From Betaproteobacteria bacterium (lineage in GTDB: Bacteria; Bdellovibrionota_B; Oligoflexia; Silvanigrellales; Silvanigrellaceae), in contig VGHE01000012.1 in NCBI GenBank assembly GCA_016868315.1, forward strand, positions 17,848 through 81,847: 64,000 bases of DNA, written 5' to 3'. The notes beneath the pieces were generated by a model. It was not told the origin of the DNA. It was given only the letters and a program-made list of their open reading frames with translations, and did not search any database. This document shows positions 45,271 through 54,477 of this stretch, piece by piece. Within the stretch, counting starts at the first letter, position 1, and each line of letters opens with the position of its first letter. Position numbers and translations under genes: made by a program.

Positions 45271-46620
45271 ATGACTCAAAAGCGATCTCGCAGAACCACA
45301 CAAAGTAAACGTTGGTTGGCACGACTTCAAAAGGTCGAGTCTCCTGATGTGACCTATGTGTCGGACACATTCCCGATAGTCATGAAAAAAGCACGTGGGA
45401 TGAAAATCACCGATGTCGATGGCAATGCCTATCTCGACTTCACCGCATGCTTTGGCGTCATGGCTCTTGGCCATGGGCATCCACTGCTGATGCGCGCAAT
45501 GCGTGCGCAGGCTGCGAAGTTGGTGCATGGCATGGGTGATGTGCATCCGTCGGCCTCAAAGGTTCTTTTGTTGGAGTGGCTTGCACGCGTCACACCCTTT
45601 GATGAAGCCAAGTCGGTATTGAGTTTGTCGGGTGGCGAAGCAATGGAGTCGGCTCTGAAAACTGCGATGATCGTGACCGGTCGTCATGAGTTTGTAAGTT
45701 TTTCCGGCGGCTATCATGGTTTGCATTTTGGACCACTGGCACTGACCGACAGATCAACCTTCACGCGTGGCTTCGAGCCGTGGCTGAAAGGGAAGACTCA
45801 TGTTGTCCCTTTTCCGCTTGCACAGTCTGTTAGGAGTGTGGGCTGCGAGGCGCTCGATGAAGCCTTCTATCGTGACACGCATGCGCTGGTGCACTGGGAT
45901 ACGTCGCTCGAGAAACTAGAAGATGCGTTGCGGACTAGAAAAATTGCGGCCGTTGTTATGGAGCCTCTGCAAGGGCGTGGGGGTGAGCGCACTTGGCCCG
46001 CGGGGTTTCTCGGTCAGGTTCAGAAACTTGCGCATCAATTCGGTGCGCTCCTGATTTTTGATGAAATTTATACTGGTCTTGGGCGCACGGGATCGTTGTT
46101 TGCGCACGATCATGAAGGAGTTGTTCCCGACCTTTTGGTTCTGGGGAAGGCCTTGGGTGGCGGTTTACCGCTGAGTGCATGCGTTGGTGATTGCATGGAT
46201 GCCTGGGGGCGTTCGACGGGCGAAGCCCGGCACACGAGTACCTTTCTCGGTCATCCCTTGGCCTGCGGCGTTGGTCTCGCTGCGGTTCAGGAGATTGTCC
46301 GGAGACTTCCGGAGTTTCAGCGCGAACTTTCAAGGGTTGACCAAAGTTTCAGTGCATTTCTTGACGAGTACTGTGCGCGCGGCCTGCATACAAAGATCCC
46401 GTTCCAGTTGCGCGGCCGTGGCTTCATGCGGGGGCTGTGGTTCCCTGCAGCGGAGCCAGGCTTCGCTGCGAAAATATCCGAGGAACTTCTTGCGCTTGGG
46501 TTCATCACTCTGCCCTCGGGAGCCCGGGGTGATGTGCTCTCTTTCACCCCACCCTTGATCGCGCGCGCCATACAGTTTGATCTAGTTCTGAAGGCAGTTC
46601 TTCAAGTTTTGGCAAAATGA
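45271..46620 (+). CDS. class III (fold I) PLP aminotransferase
   Basis: 449 residues. GMKITDVDGNAYLDFTACFG, SLSGGEAMESALK, SGGYHGLHFGPLAL, IFDEIYTGLGRTG and the PLP lysine in LGKALGGGLPLSA (Lys293) define the GABA/ornithine/beta-alanine transaminase class. The exact amino donor cannot be told from sequence. Position after icmF and before an acyl-CoA dehydrogenase suggests a catabolic role with short branched acyl groups, for example an amino acid related to isobutyrate metabolism. Confidence 0.8.
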   Translation: MTQKRSRRTTQSKRWLARLQKVESPDVTYVSDTFPIVMKKARGMKITDVDGNAYLDFTACFGVMALGHGHPLLMRAMRAQAAKLVHGMGDVHPSASKVLLLEWLARVTPFDEAKSVLSLSGGEAMESALKTAMIVTGRHEFVSFSGGYHGLHFGPLALTDRSTFTRGFEPWLKGKTHVVPFPLAQSVRSVGCEALDEAFYRDTHALVHWDTSLEKLEDALRTRKIAAVVMEPLQGRGGERTWPAGFLGQVQKLAHQFGALLIFDEIYTGLGRTGSLFAHDHEGVVPDLLVLGKALGGGLPLSACVGDCMDAWGRSTGEARHTSTFLGHPLACGVGLAAVQEIVRRLPEFQRELSRVDQSFSAFLDEYCARGLHTKIPFQLRGRGFMRGLWFPAAEPGFAAKISEELLALGFITLPSGARGDVLSFTPPLIARAIQFDLVLKAVLQVLAK

Positions 46621-46637
46621 TTGCCGACATGTTGCAT

Positions 46638-46695
46638 AGGGGATCTACCCCATTCTAAGGTGACAACAGTGTCTCCTCGCGTTCGTCGAGACACT
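46638..46695 (+). other. two hairpins in the leader of the acyl-CoA dehydrogenase gene
   Basis: GGGGATCTACCCC (about 46639-46651) is a 4-pair stem. AGTGTCTC (46668-46675) pairs perfectly with GAGACACT (46688-46695) around a 12-base loop. The second stem ends a few bases before the SD AGAAGG. No T-run follows, so these are more likely transcript-processing or translation-tuning structures than a terminator. Confidence 0.4.
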
Positions 46696-46714
46696 CAGGA
46701 AGAAGGACGTCCCC

Positions 46715-47881
46715 ATGAACACAACGCATTCAAAACCACTGCCGCTGACCACTTTGTCCGAAGACGAGCGGATGTTTTTCCAGTCGGCGCAGGATTTCGC
46801 TAAAAAAGAAATCGCTCCGCACGTCATGAAAATGGACGAAAGTGAGACCATGGATCCTGGAATCATTCGCAAGATGCATGAGCTTGGCTTCATGGGCGTG
46901 GAAGTTCCCGAGAAGTACGGCGGCGCTGGCAGTACGTTTTTCAATGCAATTTTGATTATTGAGGCGCTCGCTCAGGTCGACCCAAGCGTGAGTGTGCTCA
47001 TGGATGTGCAGAACACCCTTGTCGAAAATGCATTCTTGAAATGGGGAACCGAACACCTGCGCAGCAAGTATCTGCCGCTCCTAACAGGCTCGAAGGTCGG
47101 CTCCTACTGCCTCACCGAGCCGAACAGCGGCTCCGATGCATTTGCTCTGCGCACTCGTGCTTGGGATGAAGGCAGTCACTACCGCCTGACCGGCAAGAAA
47201 GTATTTATCACGAACGCAAAGGAAGCGGACATTTTCATTGTGTTTGCCAACCTCAACCCCGATGCAGGCTACAAAGGCATAACGGCTTTTATTGTTGAGA
47301 AATCCATGCCTGGGTTTGGTCTTGGCAAGAAAGAAGTCAAGCTTGGCATTCGTGCGAGCAGTACATGTGAAGTCATTCTGGAAGACTGCAAAGTACCCAA
47401 GGAAAACGTGCTTGGCGAAATTGGCAAGGGTTACAAGATTGCCATTGAAACTCTAAACGAAGGACGCATTGGGATTGCTGCGCAGATGCTTGGATTGGCA
47501 GAGGGTGCATATGCTGCTGCTATGAACTACGTGAAGCAACGCGAGCAATTTGGAAAGCCCTTGAGTGAGTTCCAGGGTGTTCAATTCCAAATCGCACAGA
47601 TGGCAACAGACATCGAAGCTGCCAAGTTGATGGTTTATAATGCGGCTCGACTCAAAGATGCTAACATGGACTTTGTCCGTGAAGCGGCTATGGCCAAGCA
47701 TTTTGCAAGCGATGTTGCCGAGAAGGTTGCGAGCTTGGCTCTCGAGCTGTTCGGTGGCTATGGATTCATCAAAGAATTCCCGGCCGAAAAATTCTATCGT
47801 GACGCGAAAATTGGCAAAATCTACGAGGGGACGACCAACATGCAGCTTCAGACAATTGCAAAGATGTGTCTGAGCAGCTAA
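46715..47881 (+). CDS. acyl-CoA dehydrogenase, short or branched chain
   Basis: 388 residues, normal length. YCLTEPNSGSDA, KVFITNAKEAD, GIRASSTCEV, and FGGYGFIKEFPAEKFYRDAKI are family motifs, and the catalytic base is Glu371 in IYEGTTNMQ, the position used by short-chain (butyryl) and short/branched dehydrogenases. It oxidises acyl-CoA to enoyl-CoA with FAD and an ETF partner; none is encoded here. It plausibly takes butyryl-CoA or isobutyryl-CoA from the IcmF reaction. Confidence 0.9.
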   Translation: MNTTHSKPLPLTTLSEDERMFFQSAQDFAKKEIAPHVMKMDESETMDPGIIRKMHELGFMGVEVPEKYGGAGSTFFNAILIIEALAQVDPSVSVLMDVQNTLVENAFLKWGTEHLRSKYLPLLTGSKVGSYCLTEPNSGSDAFALRTRAWDEGSHYRLTGKKVFITNAKEADIFIVFANLNPDAGYKGITAFIVEKSMPGFGLGKKEVKLGIRASSTCEVILEDCKVPKENVLGEIGKGYKIAIETLNEGRIGIAAQMLGLAEGAYAAAMNYVKQREQFGKPLSEFQGVQFQIAQMATDIEAAKLMVYNAARLKDANMDFVREAAMAKHFASDVAEKVASLALELFGGYGFIKEFPAEKFYRDAKIGKIYEGTTNMQLQTIAKMCLSS

Positions 47882-47907
47882 AAGCCCTTTGAATCAGCGT
47901 CCAAGAT

Positions 47908-47947
47908 CCAACGGAGCGTTGTATCCAATGCTCCGTTGTTTTTTTGG
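47908..47947 (+). terminator. rho-independent terminator
   Basis: AACGGAGC (47910-47917) pairs with GCTCCGTT (47930-47937), followed by GTTTTTTT. It ends the icmF group. Confidence 0.88.
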
Positions 47948-47984
47948 TCTTGTGTTCTTTCAAACACGTCACTGGAGTTTCTTC

Positions 47985-48440
47985 ATGTCGAATACGTTTT
48001 CCCTTTTCTCCGAGCGCAGCAAGCTCGCAGCGTTCTCAGTTCTTGCGAATGTTTCTCTGGCAACTGTTGCTCTCGCACAGGGTGCGCCTGCGGGTGACGG
48101 TCCTGTGGCTGTTCCCGGAAATGCCTCGGCAGGTGCGGCTGCGGGTGCAGCGCCAGGAGCTGCAGCGGGCTGGATGAACCTGGTCATCTTTGGCGGTATG
48201 ATTTTGTTCATGTGGTTCTTCGTGATCCGCCCGCAACAAAAACGCCAGAAAGAGCACCGCAACTTCGTTGAGAGCCTAAAGACGGGCATGGAAGTTGTCA
48301 CGGCGAGCGGACTCATTGGCCGAATCACCTCCATTACGGACACCATCGTGACTCTCGATTTGGGCAACACATCTGTGCGCGTGCTCAAGCACACTATTTC
48401 CGGAGAGCTGGGCAAACCGAGCCTTGCACCTGCTCAATAA
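47985..48440 (+). CDS. yajC: preprotein translocase subunit YajC, extended N-terminus
   Basis: 151 residues from ATG 47985 (GGAG 7 bases upstream), longer than the ~110 of E. coli. The core has one membrane helix (about 67-84, ending in FFVIRPQQKRQKEH) and the YajC SH3-like part (MEVVTASGLIGRI, VTLDLGNTSVRVLK). Before it is a signal-peptide-like segment ending VALAQG and an Ala/Gly-rich stretch. YajC associates with SecDF at the Sec translocon. secD and secF follow. Confidence 0.88.
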   Translation: MSNTFSLFSERSKLAAFSVLANVSLATVALAQGAPAGDGPVAVPGNASAGAAAGAAPGAAAGWMNLVIFGGMILFMWFFVIRPQQKRQKEHRNFVESLKTGMEVVTASGLIGRITSITDTIVTLDLGNTSVRVLKHTISGELGKPSLAPAQ

Positions 48441-48474
48441 AAAAGCATTCATTCGCTTGTTTTTGCCGAACATC

Positions 48475-48523
48475 ATCCCCTCTGTCGTCACCGTTGCTGT
48501 GGCTGGCTGGAGGGGATTTTCTT
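48475..48523 (+). other. long hairpin between yajC and secD
   Basis: ATCCCCTC (48475-48482) pairs with GAGGGGAT (48510-48517), followed by TTTCTTT. The 27-base loop can fold further. It sits in a 184-base gap and may act as a partial terminator or attenuator that separates yajC from secDF expression. No ORF or promoter is convincing in the remainder of the gap. Confidence 0.4.
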
Positions 48524-48624
48524 TGGCAAAAGATCGCGCTCTTGGTGGCCAACAGGGTATCTCGTTTGATACTGTGTCGTGGCACTGAATATGAACGTCT
48601 GCAGTTTCTGAGGAAAAACGGGCT

Positions 48625-50445
48625 ATGGATAAAGGCCAGGGATTGTTTGGCGGCTTGCCGCTGTTGTGGTGGGTTAAGTTCTTTTTAACCATGTGTGCAT
48701 TGATCTTTTCAATTGCATTCACAGTACCAACTTTTTTGGGTGACCCTGCCGAATGGAAGCGGGAGGCTCCCGTTGGTGAGGAAACCCTCGGTAAGCCTGT
48801 TGCTTGGTATCATAAGGTTGCTGAAACCGTGCTGCCTTCCTCGCGCATCTCTCTGGGTCTTGACCTGAAAGGTGGCCTGCACCTGGTCCTTGAAGTCGAT
48901 GTTGAGAAATCCATCCGCGACGGCATTCAGCGCGCTATGAACCGCACCCGCGATCTCACTGAGCGCGATGGCATCAAAATTCAGTCGGTCGCTGTGAGCG
49001 ACGATTACAAAACGGTTCTTGAGCTTGCCGATGCTGCAAAAGCCGAAGCGGTGAAAAAGACGGTCTCCGAGCAAACATCTCTCATCCAATTCGACAAAGT
49101 TGATGGTAATAAGGTTCTTTTTGTTTCAAACCCTGCCGAGGTTGACCGTTACGGGAGTGAGCTGCTCCAGCAGGCTATCAACACCATCCGCAATCGTATC
49201 GACCAATTCGGTGTTGCAGAGCCCAATATCTTCCGCCAGGGCGATCGTCGTGTCGTCATCCAGATGCCTGGCCTTCAAGATCCCGCGCGCGCCAAGCAGT
49301 TGATTGGTAACACTGCTCAGCTGGATTTTCGACTTGTGTCCAATGAGCTGCGACTCGATCAAATCGAAAAGGTTGTTGAAGAGGGGCGGGCTGCGTTGAG
49401 CTTGCCAAAAGAAGACACCAAGCCCGAGACCATCCAAAAAATCTCCCAATGGGCTCGAGATAACGGAAAAATCAGCAAGAATGTAACTGTCATCTTAAAG
49501 CGTGATGTCGGATCCGAGGCAGGTGGTGCGAATGTGGGAACTCCGATTCCCTACCTTGTTGAGGCTTCAGCCAAGTTGACCGGCGACATGATCGATACGG
49601 CGTTCGAGACCGTCGATCAAAGCGGTCCTGTACCTCAATATGCCGTGTCGTTGAATTTCAACCCACAGGGGAGTAAGGTTTTCGGCGACCTCACCAAACA
49701 AGCTATTGAACCACAAAATGCTCCACACCAAATCGCTATTATCCTAGATGAAAACATCACCAGTGCGCCTGAAGTGAAAGGCGCAATTCTCGGTGGTCGC
49801 GCACAAATCACCATGGGCCGGTCTCAGAATATCGATCAACAAAGAAAAGACGCTCAAGACCTTGCACTCGTTCTGCGCGCGGGTGCTTTGCCAGCAAGCG
49901 TTAAGATTGTTGAAGAGCGTCAGGTGGGTCCGAGCGAGGGTGAAGAGAATATTAAGGCTGGGGTCGTGAGTTCAACATTTGCAGGAGTTCTGGTTGTTGT
50001 CTTCATGATCTACTTCTACGGAGTTTCAGGTCTAGTTGCTAACATTGCGATGCTGCTGAATGCTGTTTTGATTCTCGCATTCCTCGCTGCATTTGGTGCG
50101 ACGCTCACACTTCCTGGTATTGCCGGAATCGTGCTGACCATGGCCGTGGCCGTGGATGGTAACGTGATTATCAACGAGCGCATTCGCGAGGAAATGCGCA
50201 ATGGTCTGACAGTCAAGCAGGCCTTCTATAGAGGCTACAACCAAAGCTTTGAAACGCTCGTGGATGCACACGTGACATCTGCCGTCGCGGGAATCGTGCT
50301 TTTGATTTACGGAAACCCTGCGGTGAAGGGCTTTGCCATAACTTTGTTGGCCGGAATCATCTCGACACTCTTTTCGTCCTACTACGTGACCGAAGTGCTT
50401 GGTCAGTGGCTCATCGAAAAGACCCGCGTCCGTCGTTTCAGCTGA
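48625..50445 (+). CDS. secD: protein translocase subunit SecD
   Basis: 606 residues. TM1 near the N-terminus, then the conserved SLGLDLKGGLHLVLEVD, the large periplasmic domain (RNRIDQFGVAEPNI, FNPQGSKVFGDL) and five more membrane helices with AVDGNVIINERIREE and GFAITLLAGIISTLFSSYY. It uses the proton gradient to pull exported proteins through SecYEG. SD GAGGAAA precedes the ATG. secF follows after 24 bases. Confidence 0.95.
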   Translation: MDKGQGLFGGLPLLWWVKFFLTMCALIFSIAFTVPTFLGDPAEWKREAPVGEETLGKPVAWYHKVAETVLPSSRISLGLDLKGGLHLVLEVDVEKSIRDGIQRAMNRTRDLTERDGIKIQSVAVSDDYKTVLELADAAKAEAVKKTVSEQTSLIQFDKVDGNKVLFVSNPAEVDRYGSELLQQAINTIRNRIDQFGVAEPNIFRQGDRRVVIQMPGLQDPARAKQLIGNTAQLDFRLVSNELRLDQIEKVVEEGRAALSLPKEDTKPETIQKISQWARDNGKISKNVTVILKRDVGSEAGGANVGTPIPYLVEASAKLTGDMIDTAFETVDQSGPVPQYAVSLNFNPQGSKVFGDLTKQAIEPQNAPHQIAIILDENITSAPEVKGAILGGRAQITMGRSQNIDQQRKDAQDLALVLRAGALPASVKIVEERQVGPSEGEENIKAGVVSSTFAGVLVVVFMIYFYGVSGLVANIAMLLNAVLILAFLAAFGATLTLPGIAGIVLTMAVAVDGNVIINERIREEMRNGLTVKQAFYRGYNQSFETLVDAHVTSAVAGIVLLIYGNPAVKGFAITLLAGIISTLFSSYYVTEVLGQWLIEKTRVRRFS

Positions 50446-50469
50446 TGATGCCAGAGTGAGGATTTAGAA

Positions 50470-51507
50470 ATGAGATTGAAATTCGGCAACGTCGAAATTT
50501 TTCCACCAAATTATACCTTCGACTTTATGAGATGGCGTGGTGCGACCATCGGTATTTCATTGGTCATGGTTGTTGCAGCTTTGCTGGTCATCGCCATCAA
50601 GGGAGTCAACTACAGCATCGACTTTTTGGGTGGTGCAGAAATCCATGTGTCGATTTCAGACACCTCTTTTACGCGCGAAAAAGTCCTCGCTATCGCAGAG
50701 CAAGCGAATGCAGGAAAGCTTGAGGTGACCACGATCGGCGACGTTGCTAAAGATGGCGCAGCTTCGTTTGTGCTGCGTATTCAGCGTGAACGTGGGCAAG
50801 ATGAGATAGAAATCAGCGGCAAGGCTGATGAGCTCTACAAAAAGCTCGAGGCATCTGTTGGTGCCGACAAAATCAAGCTTGATTCCAAAACCAATATCTC
50901 CGGAAAAATTGGTAAAGAAGAAGAGCGCAAAGGCTACTTTGCGTTGCTTCTTTCGTTCCTGGGGATTTTGGCCTACATCGCCCTGCGCTTCGATGCGCGC
51001 TTCTCTCCCGGAGCAGTTCTGTGCCTGGTGCATGACGTGATCATTGCGCTTGGTTTCATGACTCTCCTTGATCGCCCCTTCTCGACCTCATCAATCGCTG
51101 CGTTCCTTACAATTGTTGGTTATTCCATCAACGATACCGTGATTGTTTATGACCGCATCCGTGAAACACAGGAGACCTCACCCAAAATGGGGCTCGTGGA
51201 TATCATCAACCGCAGTATCAGCCAGACCATGAACCGTACGGTGCTCACCTCAGCCACAGGTTTGGGTGCGCTTCTTATTTTGACCTTCTTGGGTGGTGGA
51301 GCCATCGAGGACTTCGCGCTGACCATGTTCATCGGAATTCTGGTTGGTACCTATTCGTCGATTTATGTGGCTGCGCCGCTCACCATTTGGATGGACGAGC
51401 AACTCAAGCGGTGGGGTTGGCGTCCTGCCGAAACGGCACAAAAGGCCAAACAGAAGAAAGACCCCAACGAAATTCCACCGGTCATTGTTCGTCGTCGTCC
51501 ATCCTGA
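50470..51507 (+). CDS. secF: protein translocase subunit SecF
   Basis: 345 residues with six predicted membrane helices. NYSIDFLGGAEIHV (the SecF counterpart of DLKGG), LRFDARFSPGAVLCLVHDV, and GYSINDTVIVYDRIRE plus MNRTVLTSATGLGALL are family signatures. Forms a complex with SecD and YajC in the inner membrane. recJ starts 25 bases after its stop. Confidence 0.95.
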   Translation: MRLKFGNVEIFPPNYTFDFMRWRGATIGISLVMVVAALLVIAIKGVNYSIDFLGGAEIHVSISDTSFTREKVLAIAEQANAGKLEVTTIGDVAKDGAASFVLRIQRERGQDEIEISGKADELYKKLEASVGADKIKLDSKTNISGKIGKEEERKGYFALLLSFLGILAYIALRFDARFSPGAVLCLVHDVIIALGFMTLLDRPFSTSSIAAFLTIVGYSINDTVIVYDRIRETQETSPKMGLVDIINRSISQTMNRTVLTSATGLGALLILTFLGGGAIEDFALTMFIGILVGTYSSIYVAAPLTIWMDEQLKRWGWRPAETAQKAKQKKDPNEIPPVIVRRRPS

Positions 51508-51532
51508 TTGCTCTTGAGAGGAAGGTATTGCG

Positions 51533-53311
51533 GTGGCCACCCACTCCGATCGCGCTGAAACCTTAGAGATTGGTGGCTCAGAGCGCTATCGTTGGCGTTT
51601 GTCTGCGCGCTCTCTCAGTGATTCCAGTTTCCACGAGAATTTTATTTCTGAGAGGCTCTCGGCATTGCGTGGTATCGCTGCCGAGGGAGCTCTTGCTGAC
51701 AAAGAGTTGCTTGCACATCTTCCTCCCTGGCAAACGTTCAAAGATATGCAAAAGGCCATGGCTCGGGTCATTTCGGCTATGGAGTCTGGTGAGCGTATCG
51801 TTATTTTCGGCGATTATGATGTTGATGGCACAACCTCCTGTGCGCTTTTGAAATTGGCTTTTGCAGACCTGGGCGCTGAAGTTGAAGTGTATATTCCTGA
51901 TCGCCTGACCGAAGGCTATGGCCTTAATTCAATCGGCCTTGAAAAAATCGCTGCCGCAGGCCGTGCTCTTGTGATCACGGTCGACAATGGTATTTCGGCG
52001 GTTGACGCCTGTGTCCGTGCCAAAGAGCTCGGACTCGATGTCATTGTGACCGACCATCATGAGCCGCCCGAGGTTCTTCCGGTGGCCTTTGCTCTTCTCA
52101 ATCCAAAGCAGCCTGGTTGCGATTATCCTTTCAAAATGCTCGCAGGCGTAGGCGTTGCTTTTTATTTGCTTATAGCCTTGCGAGCAACGCTGCGCACTCG
52201 CGGACACGCTCGTGCCGACAAACTGAACCTGCGCAAGTATCTCGACCTTGTTGCCATCGGAACCATTGCCGACGTTGCCCCACTCAACGGAGTGAATCAC
52301 ATTTTGTGCCGCGTCGGTCTTGGCGTGCTGCTCGAGCACGTCATTAATGGACAAAGAGTTGGCCTGGCCGCGCTGCTGCGTTTGGCGGGTTGGAAACTTG
52401 AAAATGGCGTCGTGGATGCCACAGATGTTGGTTTCAAAATTGGGCCACGTTTGAATGCGGCTGGCCGCCTCGGTTCGGCCATGGCTTCGGCTGAACTGAT
52501 GATGACTTCTGATCACGCCCGCGCGTTGGAATTGGCAGAATTCTTGCACGGTGAAAATGCCGCGCGACAGGAGCTTGAGAAGAAGGCTGTGGATCAGGCT
52601 CTCAAGAGAACGGTTGCGGAATTCGAGAAGTCTGCGTCCGTTGTACTCTACGATGACTCTTGGCATGCAGGGGTGGTTGGACTCGTGGCATCGCGGGTGG
52701 CCGAGAAGCTCCACAAACCAACGCTTATCCTCACCAAAGTCGACGACAAAATAAAAGGCAGTGGGCGCAGCATTCCCGGTTTCGACCTGTATGCCACGCT
52801 CAACCAAATGCGCGATCGCTTCCTTTCTTTCGGTGGGCATGGTTATGCCGTGGGAATGTCGCTTAAGCCTGAAGATCTTCCCTGGCTCAGAGATTCTTTT
52901 GAAAAGCATGTGCGCGAAGCCTTGGGCAATCGTCGGCTGGCGCCAACTCTGGAGATTGATGGCGTGGTGTCGGTCGATTTGCTCGAGGAGCGACTGTGCG
53001 CGATGCTTGATTCACTCGAGCCTTTTGGTGCTGAAAATCCTCGGCCAAAATGGTTGATTCGACAGGTCAAATTGGGGCATAGTAAGAGAATTGGTCAGGC
53101 AGCTGATTCCAAACATGCTCGAGTATGGCTTTCATCACAAGATTCTGGTCCTCTGACCGCATTCGGTCTTGCCCCCGAGATTGAAGCTTTTGTTTCCTCT
53201 CGGAAGCCCGTGGATCTGGTTGTTGAAGGGCGTCTGTCACGGTGGGGTGGACGTCTCCGCTCTGAGTTGCGCATCTTGGATATTGCTGCGACGCATCAGC
53301 TTGAGCATTGA
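51533..53311 (+). CDS. recJ: single-stranded-DNA-specific exonuclease RecJ
   Basis: 592 residues from a GTG with AGAGGAAGG upstream. DHH-family motifs: IVIFGDYDVDGTTS, DNGISA, TDHHEPPE (DHH), IGPRLNAAGRLGSA, and the DHHA1 region with SGRSIPGFDL and GGHGYAVGMS. An OB-fold completes the protein. It is a Mn/Mg-dependent 5'-3' exonuclease in recombination and mismatch repair. Being downstream of secDF is common in several lineages. Confidence 0.95.
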   Translation: MATHSDRAETLEIGGSERYRWRLSARSLSDSSFHENFISERLSALRGIAAEGALADKELLAHLPPWQTFKDMQKAMARVISAMESGERIVIFGDYDVDGTTSCALLKLAFADLGAEVEVYIPDRLTEGYGLNSIGLEKIAAAGRALVITVDNGISAVDACVRAKELGLDVIVTDHHEPPEVLPVAFALLNPKQPGCDYPFKMLAGVGVAFYLLIALRATLRTRGHARADKLNLRKYLDLVAIGTIADVAPLNGVNHILCRVGLGVLLEHVINGQRVGLAALLRLAGWKLENGVVDATDVGFKIGPRLNAAGRLGSAMASAELMMTSDHARALELAEFLHGENAARQELEKKAVDQALKRTVAEFEKSASVVLYDDSWHAGVVGLVASRVAEKLHKPTLILTKVDDKIKGSGRSIPGFDLYATLNQMRDRFLSFGGHGYAVGMSLKPEDLPWLRDSFEKHVREALGNRRLAPTLEIDGVVSVDLLEERLCAMLDSLEPFGAENPRPKWLIRQVKLGHSKRIGQAADSKHARVWLSSQDSGPLTAFGLAPEIEAFVSSRKPVDLVVEGRLSRWGGRLRSELRILDIAATHQLEH

Positions 53312-53320
53312 GAGCAACCG

Positions 53321-54463
53321 ATGAGCCAGACGAGCGATCAAGAACCCTGGTACGCGCCTGCCGGCAAGAAAAAGCCGGGCGCGACACACCCCCTTGCGCC
53401 CAAGGGTGCAGAAGAGAAGTCATCGTTCTTCTCGACTTTGGCTGCATTGGTTATGCGCCTTTTCAAGTTGCGGCAGTTGATTTTTGTTTTAATTTCCCTT
53501 TTAGGTGCAGCCTACCTGGCTCTGCGTCTCACCATTGGGGGCAATACATCTACAAGCATCATCGCGTTCGTAATCATCTTTGTTGCAGCATTGTTCGCAT
53601 TGCTTCTGATGCTGCGTTTTCTCGGCGCTGAGCTCACAAAAGTTTTGCCGCTTCACAAGAACGACAGCGCTCTCACAGTTGCTTTTTACTGGCTCCGCAA
53701 CTCACTCAAGGTTGAAGAGGCACGCCGTGGCCCACCTGCTCCCGAGCTTGCACTCTCTCAATTCGTTAGCCAGGTTCGCTCATATGCAAGTGAGAAATCA
53801 TTTCAGAACGTACGCCCGAGTCCGGAGCGAGTTGTCGAGCCGGGAAGTTATCATTCCGAGTCGGCCAATCTGTTGAAGCGGCGCTGGAACGAGGTTGTCG
53901 ACAGCCTCGATGAATTTGAAATTTATTTGGCCAATGACCCCCAAGGCATGATCATCAAGCTTGTCAGTAAAAATCCACCTAAGCTCATCGATGCTGCAGT
54001 TGTCTTCCGTGAGGTTGCCGATTCCTTCGACACCACATGGCGCCGTAAGGGAATCAATATTGAGTCTGCAATCGTCACACCACTGAAGGCCACGGCGCAT
54101 GAGGGGCTTTTGCGGCGGCTGTTGGTTGGTCCGTGGAGAGCTTCTGCCTATTTTGCTCGCCGTGGTGCAAGCGTGGTTTTCTCGGCCAAGAGCACCAACG
54201 GTCGTGTTACGGCGCGCTGGGAAGTCGATGGTTTGTCTATTCCGGATGATTACCTGAAAGTGGCGACCGACTCCGCTTTGCCGGTGAATGACCGTATTGA
54301 GAAAGGTTTGGTGGCTTTGGCGCCCGACCCTGCGAATAGTCCAAACACGCTGTATGCTCTTATAAGCTTTGTGACCTGGATTGACTTGGCACACGCCTGC
54401 GAAATGGAGTTTGAATTCAAGAACACAAACAATGGATTTGTGATTGAATTGCGTCTGAAATAA
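53321..54463 (+). CDS. inner-membrane protein with two N-terminal TM helices, unknown
   Basis: 380 residues, starting 9 bases after recJ. Two membrane helices (about 48-67 and 77-99) and a large soluble C-terminal region with no recognised motifs (FEIYLANDPQGMIIKLVSKN, ARWEVDGLSIPDDYL). The N-terminus is cytosolic and Lys/Pro-rich. It may be co-transcribed with recJ and with the small barrel gene 14 bases downstream. Confidence 0.6.
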   Translation: MSQTSDQEPWYAPAGKKKPGATHPLAPKGAEEKSSFFSTLAALVMRLFKLRQLIFVLISLLGAAYLALRLTIGGNTSTSIIAFVIIFVAALFALLLMLRFLGAELTKVLPLHKNDSALTVAFYWLRNSLKVEEARRGPPAPELALSQFVSQVRSYASEKSFQNVRPSPERVVEPGSYHSESANLLKRRWNEVVDSLDEFEIYLANDPQGMIIKLVSKNPPKLIDAAVVFREVADSFDTTWRRKGINIESAIVTPLKATAHEGLLRRLLVGPWRASAYFARRGASVVFSAKSTNGRVTARWEVDGLSIPDDYLKVATDSALPVNDRIEKGLVALAPDPANSPNTLYALISFVTWIDLAHACEMEFEFKNTNNGFVIELRLK

Positions 54464-54477
54464 CAGGGAGGTTATTC

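Noticed and set aside
47881-47984. Extension of YajC upstream to position 47889
   Set aside because: It would run through the terminator at 47908-47947; the ATG at 47985 has an SD.
48441-48624. A hidden gene or small RNA between yajC and secD
   Set aside because: No frame with a start and SD of useful length; apart from the hairpin nothing stands out.
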